In this document: piece by piece, positions 27,612-34,833 of the stretch
Numbering within the stretch: position 1 is the stretch's first letter
Layout: every line of letters starts with the position of its first letter
NCBI RefSeq assembly: GCF_034262375.1
Contig: NZ_CP139558.1
Location: 5,518,001 to 5,582,000 of the forward strand
Direction of reading: 5' to 3'
Source: Mucilaginibacter sabulilitoris
GTDB taxonomy: Bacteria; Bacteroidota; Bacteroidia; Sphingobacteriales; Sphingobacteriaceae
Length of the DNA stretch: 64,000 bases
Made by a program: the position numbers and the translations under genes
Notes under the pieces: generated by a model
The model's database searches: none
What the model saw: the letters and a program-made list of their open reading frames with translations, nothing else
Told to the model about the DNA's origin: nothing

Positions 27612-28595
27612 TTATACGGTTAAATCCTGTTCGTCTTTCAATATTTTGCCCTGTTTGAAAGCTCTAAACAACAGCAAAAATACAATTCCTATGCCCATGC
27701 TTATCCAATCGTTATTTAAGCTCTGGATATTGAATACTGCATCCTCCGTAAAATAACTATGGAATATAACAGGCATCAGCATATTTAATAAAAACGCCAG
27801 TACAGGAAAACCAAGTAAACTCAATGCGATAAGCCGTAACCTGTTTATATTTTTTTTGGTAAACGAGAGGCCTTTTGACACATCAATAATAAAATTTAAA
27901 AACGCGGCTATCAGGTACAAAAAGTATAATGCAATTATTATCACAATAATCAGCATAACTGGATTTATGATATCTCTTGCCGTTTTACTAATAGGTATCA
28001 TGATACAGTTTTCACGACTGTCATACCTGAATTTTACGGGCACATCGGCCTCATGTACGAGGTAATTTTTAGTACCATTCTTGTTGAGCAATACTTTATC
28101 AATAACAGCTTTGCGTACGTAAGATTGTTTATGCTCCACATAAAACTTTACAGAATCTAAATCAAACTGTACAAATGTTGATTTCTTCAATTTCCAGCCG
28201 GGCAGTTTAATATAATATTGCTTTACGCCCGGAATATCCAGCTTATCATGATTTATACTACAGGTATCGCAAAGCATACCTCCGCCCATACGCATCACCC
28301 CGCCCATCTGCGCACCTCCCAGGTCAAGAAACTCACCATTCCGTAACTGACGGGTCAGCTTAACCTTTTGTTTCAATTCCAGATACTTAAAATAAGGCAG
28401 GGATGCAGGAACCTCGGGATCAATTTCAGGCAATTGCTTGCTCCAGGTATAAGTATCACCGGGCACATTGTCGGTATGGTATATTGTATTAACGCTGGTG
28501 AAGTAAAGGCTTGTTATTATCATAACGCTATAAAAAATCACAACGCTAATAATTAAACCATTAACCAGCATGTTGGTACTGATCTTGATTTTCAT
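27612..28595 (-). CDS. DUF2975 membrane protein
   Basis: A 327-residue membrane protein. Hydrophobic segments are at about residues 12-32, 215-240, 258-278 and 295-312. The large loop between the first two carries Gly/Met-rich GGAQMGGVMRMGGGMLCDTC with a CDTC pair. The C-terminal membrane half matches DUF2975, seen next to YozG-like regulators. Function is unknown. The extracytoplasmic insertion is unusual for this otherwise short family and may sense something. It forms an operon with the XRE gene. Confidence 0.8.
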   Translation of the reverse strand: MKIKISTNMLVNGLIISVVIFYSVMIITSLYFTSVNTIYHTDNVPGDTYTWSKQLPEIDPEVPASLPYFKYLELKQKVKLTRQLRNGEFLDLGGAQMGGVMRMGGGMLCDTCSINHDKLDIPGVKQYYIKLPGWKLKKSTFVQFDLDSVKFYVEHKQSYVRKAVIDKVLLNKNGTKNYLVHEADVPVKFRYDSRENCIMIPISKTARDIINPVMLIIVIIIALYFLYLIAAFLNFIIDVSKGLSFTKKNINRLRLIALSLLGFPVLAFLLNMLMPVIFHSYFTEDAVFNIQSLNNDWISMGIGIVFLLLFRAFKQGKILKDEQDLTV

Positions 28596-28632
28596 AATTT
28601 GATTATCGGTTTAATGACACAATAGTATTAAA

Positions 28633-28669
28633 TTTTATTGAATTACAAATATATTTTATTGAATTACAA
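28633..28669 (-). promoter_or_regulatory. Direct-repeat operator and -7 box upstream of the DUF2975-XRE operon
   Basis: TTTTATTGAATTACAA occurs twice, at 28633-28648 and 28654-28669, a 21-base period (two helix turns). On the minus strand TATATTTG (28646-28653, read as CAAATATA) fits the TAnnTTTG box and lies between the copies. This layout suits autoregulation by the small XRE protein (inference). Confidence 0.5.
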
Positions 28670-28835
28670 TAAATAACTATCATTACATAAACTTATTTGG
28701 CTTTACTTTTAAATCATTTTATCTATCACCTTCCCACTTATTGTTGATATTTTTATCGCGTCCATCGTCAATCTTCCTTTCCCCTTTCGGCCCAAAATAT
28801 TAATTTCGCTGTTTCAAGAAAAGAGGAAACAGATT

Positions 28836-31130
28836 TTGGATTATTTACAGGGTTTAAACCCCGAGCAAAGGGCAGCGGTTGAGCAAACCGAGGGTCCGGT
28901 GATGATTATTGCCGGCGCCGGATCGGGCAAAACAAGAGTTATTACTTACCGTGTGGCGCACCTGATACGCAAGGGTGTGGATTCTTTTAATATACTGGTG
29001 TTAACCTTTACCAATAAGGCGGCGCGCGAAATGCGCGAGCGTATAACCCATGTAGTTGGCGGCGAAGCTAAAAATATATGGATGGGTACTTTCCACTCGG
29101 TTTTTGCCAAGCTGCTGCGCGTGGAAGCTGAAAAAATTGGCTATCCGAGCAATTTTACCATTTACGACACTGACGACAGCAAGAGCGTATTGAGGGCCAT
29201 TTTAAAAGAAATGAACCTTGACGATAAACTGTACAATGTAAACTTTGTACTCAACCGTATATCAGCTTCTAAAAACAACCTTATATCGTGGCAGGAATAC
29301 AATAAGAATGAGCAGATACAGGCCGACGATTTTTCGAGCGGACGCGGCCAACTGGGCAAAATTTACGAAATGTACGCCACCCGCTGCTACCGTGCCGGCG
29401 CTATGGATTTTGACGACTTACTGTATAAAACCAATGAGCTGCTTAAGCTACACCCAGAGGTATTGAACAAGTACCAGCATAAGTTTAAATACCTCATGGT
29501 TGATGAGTATCAGGATACTAACTTTTCGCAATACCTTATTGTAAAAAAACTGGCCGCTGTAAATGAAAATTTATGTGTGGTTGGTGATGACGCCCAAAGT
29601 ATCTACGCTTTCCGTGGCGCCAATATCCAGAATATCCTCAATTTTGAAAAGGATTACCCCGATTTGAAAGTATTCAAGCTGGAGCAGAATTACCGCTCAA
29701 CCCAAAATATTGTAAATGTTGCCAACAGCATCATCAGCAATAATAAAGAGCAGCTTAAAAAGAATGTTTTCTCTGAAAAGGAAACGGGAGACAAGATAAA
29801 GGTAATGCGCGCCTTCAGCGATAATGAAGAAGGTAAAATGGTTGCTGAAACCATTATGCAGGACAGGAGTCTGAAAGGCAGGAAATGGCACGATTTTGCC
29901 ATTTTATACCGTACCAACGCACAGTCACGTTCCATGGAAGAGGCCCTGCGTAAACTTGGCATCCCCTATAAAATTTACGGTGGATTATCATTCTACCAGC
30001 GTAAAGAGATCAAAGACCTGATAGCTTATTTTAGGCTTACCTTTAACCCCAATGACGAGGAAGCGCTTAAACGCGTTATCAACTACCCAAAACGAGGCAT
30101 TGGTGATACCTCTGTTGATAAGATCATTGTAAGTGCCGATCAGCATGGCATAACCCCGTGGGAAGTAATTGTGGAACCAGGTAAATATTTCGACGGTAAG
30201 GCTCCCTCTACCCTTAATACCTTTGCCACCATGATCCAAAGCTTCCAGGTGCTTGCAAAAACAAAATCGGCTTATGAGTCGGCCTTATATATTGCACAGC
30301 ACTCGGGTTTATTAAAAGATCTGTATGAGGATAAATCTGTTGAGGGGTTAAACCGTTACGAAAACATACAGGAGCTACTAAATGGTATCAAGGAATTTTC
30401 TGAACGAGAAGATATTGAAGAAAAGGGCCTGGATGTTTTTATGCAGGATGTGGCGCTGCTCACCAATGATGATAAGGACAAGGATAAAGACGCCGATACG
30501 GTTTCATTAATGACCATACACTCTTCTAAAGGACTTGAATTTCCGCAGGTTTATGTGGTGGGATTAGAAGAAAACCTATTCCCATCACAAATGTCGCTCA
30601 ATTCGCGCAGTGACCTGGAAGAGGAACGCCGTTTATTTTATGTAGCAGTTACCCGTGCCGAAACAAAGCTTACCATTAGCTATGCCACCTCAAGATTTAA
30701 ATTCGGCACGCTTATTAGCTGCGAACCCAGCCGTTTCCTGGATGAGATAGATGCCAAATACCTTGAACTTGATTATAGCGCAAAACCGGCAAGCAGCGGC
30801 AACCCGTTTTTTGATGATGAGCGTAAGGCCTGGAGTGGCGGTAAACAGGCCGATGCATTTTCAAAACCAAAACCGGCCACATCGGCCCCGGTAAAAACCA
30901 CATCAATACTGGCCAAGGCCCACGTACCCTCGCCAAACTTTAAACCATCAGACACTTCAAACCTGCAGGTGGGCATGGAAGTTGAGCATGAACGCTTTGG
31001 TTTTGGTAAAGTGCTGAGCCTGGAGGGTAATAAGCCAGATATTAAAGCTACTATATTTTTTAAAGAGATAGGCCAAAAACAGTTGCTCCTGAAATTTGCC
31101 AAACTTTATATTATCAACAATATAAACTAA
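28836..31130 (+). CDS. uvrD: UvrD/PcrA-type superfamily-1 DNA helicase
   Basis: A 764-residue 3'-5' helicase starting at TTG (28836), seven bases after AGAGGAAA. Motifs run in order: Q-motif LNPEQRAAV, Walker A GAGSGKT, DExx as MVDEYQDTNFSQY, motif III GDDAQSIYAFRGA, motif IV QNYRST, motif V TIHSSKGLEFPQVYV and motif VI VAVTRAE. The C-terminal PcrA-like tail (GMEVEHERFGFGKVLSLEG) is typical of the RNA-polymerase-binding Tudor-like domain. It acts in excision repair and in clearing replication forks. It is followed by a strong hairpin. Confidence 0.93.
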   Translation: MDYLQGLNPEQRAAVEQTEGPVMIIAGAGSGKTRVITYRVAHLIRKGVDSFNILVLTFTNKAAREMRERITHVVGGEAKNIWMGTFHSVFAKLLRVEAEKIGYPSNFTIYDTDDSKSVLRAILKEMNLDDKLYNVNFVLNRISASKNNLISWQEYNKNEQIQADDFSSGRGQLGKIYEMYATRCYRAGAMDFDDLLYKTNELLKLHPEVLNKYQHKFKYLMVDEYQDTNFSQYLIVKKLAAVNENLCVVGDDAQSIYAFRGANIQNILNFEKDYPDLKVFKLEQNYRSTQNIVNVANSIISNNKEQLKKNVFSEKETGDKIKVMRAFSDNEEGKMVAETIMQDRSLKGRKWHDFAILYRTNAQSRSMEEALRKLGIPYKIYGGLSFYQRKEIKDLIAYFRLTFNPNDEEALKRVINYPKRGIGDTSVDKIIVSADQHGITPWEVIVEPGKYFDGKAPSTLNTFATMIQSFQVLAKTKSAYESALYIAQHSGLLKDLYEDKSVEGLNRYENIQELLNGIKEFSEREDIEEKGLDVFMQDVALLTNDDKDKDKDADTVSLMTIHSSKGLEFPQVYVVGLEENLFPSQMSLNSRSDLEEERRLFYVAVTRAETKLTISYATSRFKFGTLISCEPSRFLDEIDAKYLELDYSAKPASSGNPFFDDERKAWSGGKQADAFSKPKPATSAPVKTTSILAKAHVPSPNFKPSDTSNLQVGMEVEHERFGFGKVLSLEGNKPDIKATIFFKEIGQKQLLLKFAKLYIINNIN

Positions 31131-31185
31131 GGGTTAAATCCCTATTTCGTGTAATTTTTTCCCCACCTTTTCCCAAATCCCGTAA

Positions 31186-31221
31186 AAAGCACCTTATTTA
31201 CAGTGTTTTTTACGGGATTTT
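31186..31221 (+). terminator. Strong hairpin after the helicase gene
   Basis: AATCCCGTAAAAA (31186-31198) is the exact complement of TTTTTACGGGATT (31207-31219). The T-rich right arm and the following TT make a likely intrinsic terminator. It lies 57 bases before the next gene. Confidence 0.75.
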
Positions 31222-31277
31222 GATGATGGCATACCATTTGGATATGTTTCATGACTTAATTATGAGGAAATAAAGCC

Positions 31278-31646
31278 ATGAGCGATCACACACAAAAGAA
31301 AACTAATAAATCTGTAGGGAAAAACATTAGAGCATTACGTCACCAGCGCGGATGGAGCCAGGAAGATGTGGCAAACCGTTTGGGTATTTCTATTCCCGCT
31401 TTTTCAAAAATTGAAACTGGCGTAACTGACATTAACTTATCGCGCCTGGAGCAAATTGCAAATATCTTTGAAATAAATGTGGCACAAATGCTGGCCATTG
31501 ATGCCGAAGAGATTGATGTTACTCCATCAAACTTAAGTATTGCTCAAAAGAAACTTATTGATCGCGAGTCGGAGATTTCAAATCTACAACGCAAGGTAAT
31601 TTTACTTTACGAAGAATTGCGTAATAAGAGCATTTTAGCCCTGTAG
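31278..31646 (+). CDS. XRE-family transcriptional regulator with coiled-coil tail
   Basis: A 122-residue protein. Residues about 14-70 form a Cro/C1 helix-turn-helix (RALRHQRGWSQEDVANRLG, IPAFSKIETGVTDINLSRL). The C-terminal 35 residues (KKLIDRESEISNLQRKVIL) look like a short coiled coil for dimerisation. It lies at the left edge of the accessory region with the peptide genes. What it controls is not evident from the sequence. Confidence 0.85.
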   Translation: MSDHTQKKTNKSVGKNIRALRHQRGWSQEDVANRLGISIPAFSKIETGVTDINLSRLEQIANIFEINVAQMLAIDAEEIDVTPSNLSIAQKKLIDRESEISNLQRKVILLYEELRNKSILAL

Positions 31647-31662
31647 TTTTTTTTAAATGTGT

Positions 31663-31679
31663 TCTGTAAACCTTACAGT
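31663..31679. repeat. Short dyad CTGTAA/TTACAG
   Basis: CTGTAAACCTTACAG is a small perfect dyad just after the XRE gene stop. It could be a weak terminator stem or an operator. Confidence 0.4.
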
Positions 31680-31720
31680 TATGGTTTTACAATTCATTTA
31701 TTACTACACAACAATGATCA

Positions 31721-31786
31721 ATTTGCCCTGCTGAAATTAAATATTGGTTAATTATATTTAATTTCAGTGAATTTTACTGGCAAATG
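31721..31786. promoter_or_regulatory. Nested inverted repeat upstream of the 102-residue ORF
   Basis: Inner arms CTGAAATTAAATAT (31731-31744) and ATATTTAATTTCAG (31754-31767) are perfectly complementary over 14 bases. Outer ATTTGCC and GGCAAAT (near 31721 and 31779) also pair. A further dyad, CTCCAAA/TTTGGAG, lies at 31819-31840. The cluster of dyads may be an RNA structure or operators. Confidence 0.5.
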
Positions 31787-31871
31787 TAAAATAAGTGCGC
31801 CTATTTACGTTTTATATGCTCCAAAATTAAAAATTTGGAGTAAAAATTGTGGCATATACATTTTATCATAA

Positions 31872-32180
31872 ATGTATATGTCAAATTATCTTATATCTAT
31901 TTCAAAAAACCAGGCTTTGAAAGATGGTACCATCCACGACCCTAAGAGCAAACTTAAGATTAAGGCATTTGACCTTTTACAATCACGGTTTAAACCCAGG
32001 CAGGGCGAAGTAAGATTTTTTGTTACTGCTGGCGACGAAACGCTTGCCTTTGAAACGGAAGGTTATAACAAGCACCGTCAGTTGCTTATTTTGCAAATGA
32101 TATCCTGGTATTGCATTTATCTGGGACTATTTGAGGCGCAAATACACTCCACCTGGCCCTCAGCTTTTAGTCTTAACTAA
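31872..32180 (+). CDS. Hypothetical small protein, 102 residues
   Basis: I do not recognise this protein. The start may be 31872 or the second Met at 31878 (MSNYLISISKNQALKDGTI). It is mixed alpha/beta with no signal peptide or clear membrane segment. The C-terminal third (LLILQMISWYCIYLGLFEAQ) is hydrophobic and might be an amphipathic or buried helix. Codon use looks like that of the neighbours. It converges with the TPR gene, and its stop is 31 bases from that gene's stop. Confidence 0.65.
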   Translation: MYMSNYLISISKNQALKDGTIHDPKSKLKIKAFDLLQSRFKPRQGEVRFFVTAGDETLAFETEGYNKHRQLLILQMISWYCIYLGLFEAQIHSTWPSAFSLN

Positions 32181-32211
32181 ATTAATAAATACTACACTAA
32201 AACATTGTTGA

Positions 32212-33651
32212 TCAGGAGTTAGTTCCTTGTGACGGATTGTGGAGCATGTCGCTCATTTCTATTATCTTTTCATCAATTTCCGAAACGCATTTATCCATCA
32301 TATCAATACATTCCTGCTGATCAACCAACCCTTCTTTTTCAAGGTTAATTAATCCACGCAAGGTAGCGATGGGTCCCCTGATCTGGTGAGAGAGGTACGA
32401 GGAGTGTTCCGAAAGCTTTTTGTTCTTGATCTGAAGGTCTTTTGTACGCTCGTCAATTATTTCTTCCAGGTGGTGGTTAATACGGTCAAGGTTATCTTTT
32501 TGTCTTAAAACTTCCCCATTCAACATGGTAAGCTGTGCATTGGTTTTTGCTTTACGCTTAACATTACCTACTAATAAGCCGATAACAACCAACAATAAGC
32601 CAGCAACCATGCTCACCGCCCAAAGCCTTGACCTGTCATAAGCCTGACGTTCGGCTACCCGTTCATTTTCCTTAATTTGCTCCTCTTGCTTGCGTTTCGC
32701 CTCAATCAGGTTCATCTGAACCGAGGTATTCAATTTATAGGTTGTACTGTCAAGTTTATAAATTTCCCGTAAATAGTATAAGGCCCGTTCGAAGTTTTTG
32801 CGATTATATTCCAGCTCATATGTGGTATGCTTGTAATCGTAATCAAGTTTGGGGTCTTTAACCAGTTGGGTATAGGCTACACCCTCTTTTACAATTTTTT
32901 CTGCCTCATCATATTTTTTTTCAGTAATGTATAAAGAAGCGAGTGTAAGGTTAATGCTGGCTACCGACTCATTTAAGTCCTGGTGTTTTGCAGCTCTATT
33001 AGCCTTTAATAGCAGCTCTAACGCCTTATCGTACTGATTAAGCTGATAATAAATAACGCCTCTGTTTTGCAACGCCTGTACCAGGTTTACCGAATCCTTA
33101 AGCTCTTCAAAAACAATATTACTTTTTTCGTAATAATTCAGCGCCTGCTGCAAGCTACTTTTACGTGTATAAACGTTACCTATGTTTAATTCAAGTGAAG
33201 CTATCAAACGTCGGTCCTTTATCTTAGTGGCTATTGCCAGGGATTTATTCAGGTAATCAAGGGAGCGGTTATAATCGTGGTCCCTGAATAAAATACCTAT
33301 ATTGTTATATACTTTTGCCTCGCCGCTTAAGTTACCCGCCTTTACGAAAAAATTAACCGCGTTTAAATAATTATCAAAAGATTTTTCTGGTTGATCAAGA
33401 TAATATCTTCCTATACCTAAAACACGGTAAGCTTCGCCAATACCATTAAAATAGTTTATTTTTTTAGCCATTTCCAAAGCCCTTGTGGCATCGGTAACAG
33501 TCTGTTCCGGATCTGTTAAGCGGTTGCCATAAGCCTGCCTGTTTAAGTTTATAACCGCAGCTGTATCAATTACCGTCACTTCGTCAAAATCCTTTGCATA
33601 TACAGTAAGCGATATAAAAAAGACTAATAGAAATGTATAGGTTTTTCTCAT
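32212..33651 (-). CDS. Membrane TPR protein ending in HisKA-like segment without ATPase domain
   Basis: A 479-residue protein. It has a signal peptide (residues 1-19, ending VYAK) and about seven TPR-like helical pairs (residues about 35-330, for example YNNIGILFRDHDYNRSLDYL). A transmembrane helix lies at about 343-362 (LWAVSMVAGLLLVVIGLLVG) and a coiled coil at about 375-415. The C-terminal H-box is SHQIRGPIATLRGL with His422. The chain stops about 57 residues later, and no HATPase_c domain (N, G1, G2 boxes) follows or lies in another frame, since the next stop codon region is only 31 bases long. It therefore cannot autophosphorylate alone. It may be a phospho-acceptor or a structural relic. 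The TPRs should face the periplasm. It is divergent from the exported peptide genes. Confidence 0.85.
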   Translation of the reverse strand: MRKTYTFLLVFFISLTVYAKDFDEVTVIDTAAVINLNRQAYGNRLTDPEQTVTDATRALEMAKKINYFNGIGEAYRVLGIGRYYLDQPEKSFDNYLNAVNFFVKAGNLSGEAKVYNNIGILFRDHDYNRSLDYLNKSLAIATKIKDRRLIASLELNIGNVYTRKSSLQQALNYYEKSNIVFEELKDSVNLVQALQNRGVIYYQLNQYDKALELLLKANRAAKHQDLNESVASINLTLASLYITEKKYDEAEKIVKEGVAYTQLVKDPKLDYDYKHTTYELEYNRKNFERALYYLREIYKLDSTTYKLNTSVQMNLIEAKRKQEEQIKENERVAERQAYDRSRLWAVSMVAGLLLVVIGLLVGNVKRKAKTNAQLTMLNGEVLRQKDNLDRINHHLEEIIDERTKDLQIKNKKLSEHSSYLSHQIRGPIATLRGLINLEKEGLVDQQECIDMMDKCVSEIDEKIIEMSDMLHNPSQGTNS

Positions 33652-33777
33652 CAGAGGACTTTTACGTTCAATTAGCGTGAAAGTTATGAATTATGCTCTA
33701 ATATATCTAATAACGACGACAAAAAACGTTGTGGAAAAATATTTTTATTTTTTTCTTTTAAAAACGAAAAACATATT

Positions 33778-33785
33778 TATATTTG
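33778..33785 (+). promoter_or_regulatory. Candidate -7 box (TATATTTG)
   Basis: An exact match to TAnnTTTG followed by CATTG, as in many Bacteroidota promoters. No good TTTG -33 box lies at the right distance. It would give a leader of about 440 bases to the first peptide gene. Confidence 0.3.
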
Positions 33786-34141
33786 CATTGTAATTAATTG
33801 ATATACAATAATTTACTAAATATAAATATATATTAACATGTATTTTAACGAGCATAAAAAGGGCAAAATCACTATAATAAACAGTGAAAAATACTTGAAG
33901 GGTTTATATTTTAATTATTATACTATCTAATAATGCAAAATAATAGAAAGAGGGGTGTTTTTTTTACTTTACCAATATTCTTATAAAGTTTAAAAATACT
34001 AATTATTTAGAATATAATAACTGTAAAAAATGACACAATTCGCTATACATATTTTGTGAAAAAAAAATAGATTTTGTGTAAAAAATTGATAACAGGCAAT
34101 AGTTTAACACATTATGAAATTTCAAGAAAGAACAATAAAAC

Positions 34142-34154
34142 GGGTATTATACCC
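34142..34154. promoter_or_regulatory. Candidate operator dyad GGGTATTATACCC
   Basis: A perfect 6-base dyad with a one-base centre, and the only GC-containing dyad in this AT-rich stretch. It lies 76 bases before the first peptide gene. It could bind a regulator (XRE or a response regulator), but no second copy was seen in the window. Confidence 0.35.
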
Positions 34155-34229
34155 TATTATTAAATATTAGTTACAATATTATTTAACAACAGTTAATCGA
34201 ATAGAATAATAATATAAATATTAACCATT

Positions 34230-34373
34230 ATGAAAAGGATCATCTTATTAACATTACTTGTAGTAAGTACAGGAGTTTTATCATCATCATCAAATAAAAC
34301 TGCGAAACAACAAATTGCAAGTTTTAATAAAACGGCTTCTGCATTTAAGAGAGATTTAGGCAGTGCTGACTAA
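34230..34373 (+). CDS. Exported 47-residue peptide precursor 1, C-terminal KRDLGSAD
   Basis: A 47-codon gene. Residues 1-20 form a Sec-type signal (MKRIILLTLLVVSTGVLSSS) with small residues near 18-22. A Ser-rich stretch sits where the two paralogues have a lipobox Cys, so this copy would be released rather than lipidated. The middle (residues 22-39) is unlike the paralogues, but the end, Phe39-Lys40-Arg41-Asp-Leu-Gly-Ser-Ala-Asp47, is the same. It stops exactly at the motif's Asp. It is the first of four similar genes on one strand. I know no family for it. Confidence 0.8.
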   Translation: MKRIILLTLLVVSTGVLSSSSNKTAKQQIASFNKTASAFKRDLGSAD

Positions 34374-34433
34374 GTTTTAAATTTTTATCGAATAAGTTTT
34401 ACCCAAATGGACAGAATAAAAATACTATAAATC

Positions 34434-34577
34434 ATGAAAAAATTAATCCTCTTCACATTAGCCCTCCTTTTTACAGGCATCATTTCGTCTTGCAAAAAAG
34501 AACATAAACAAGCTGAATTATCCTTTGTCCATTTATACGCGAACGGCTTCAAAAGAGATTTGGGCAGTGCCGATTAA
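34434..34577 (+). CDS. Exported 47-residue lipopeptide precursor 2, C-terminal KRDLGSAD
   Basis: A 47-codon gene. Signal residues 1-19 end in the lipobox ISSC (Cys20), followed by KKE, so the product should be a small lipoprotein. The middle (residues 22-38) is variable. Residues 40-47 are KRDLGSAD, identical to precursors 1 and 3. It lies 60 bases after precursor 1 with no terminator between. Conservation of both total length and motif position argues that it is a real gene and that the C-terminus is the functional part. Confidence 0.8.
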   Translation: MKKLILFTLALLFTGIISSCKKEHKQAELSFVHLYANGFKRDLGSAD

Positions 34578-34622
34578 TTTGAAACATGATTAAAACAATA
34601 AACGCTTAAACTAAAAGGGAAT

Positions 34623-34766
34623 ATGAAAAAAATTATTGTGATAGCAATTGCAAGCCTAAGCATAGCAGGTCTGGCATCATGCAAAAAAGAAAATGTAAGG
34701 CACGAAACGGCCGGTATTAACCTCACAGTATATAGCCCCAAAAGAGATTTAGGCAGTGCCGATTAA
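34623..34766 (+). CDS. Exported 47-residue lipopeptide precursor 3, C-terminal KRDLGSAD
   Basis: A 47-codon gene. The signal ends in lipobox LASC (Cys20) followed by KKE, as in precursor 2. The middle differs (NVRHETAGINLTVYSP). The Ser-Pro just before Lys40 resembles the SGP that precedes KR in the long repeat protein, so it bridges the two types. Residues 40-47 are KRDLGSAD. It lies 45 bases after precursor 2. Confidence 0.8.
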   Translation: MKKIIVIAIASLSIAGLASCKKENVRHETAGINLTVYSPKRDLGSAD

Positions 34767-34833
34767 CTAAGTAACAACAAGAAATTATCATAAACAATTA
34801 AAAATATTTAATCCCTACAAAAAATTCAAAGTC

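Larger units (their letters stand above)
33652..34229. other. Very AT-rich divergent intergenic region
   Basis: 578 bases between the TPR gene and the first peptide gene, clearly richer in A/T than its surroundings. It contains a TATATTTG box (33778-33785), a direct repeat ATTTTGTG(A/T)AAAAA at 34051 and 34071 (period 20), and the dyad GGGTATTATACCC at 34142-34154. A 30-codon frame at 33838-33930 exists but I do not support it as a gene. This is where the regulation of the peptide operon should lie. Confidence 0.6.

Noticed and set aside
32212..33651. TPR protein as a histidine kinase broken by frameshift
   Set aside because: No ATPase-domain remnants occur in any frame between its stop and the next gene, which is only 31 bases away. 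The short form looks native.
33838..33930. 30-codon frame in the AT-rich gap
   Set aside because: AT-biased, no signal peptide, no link to the KRDLG motif, and no plausible start context.
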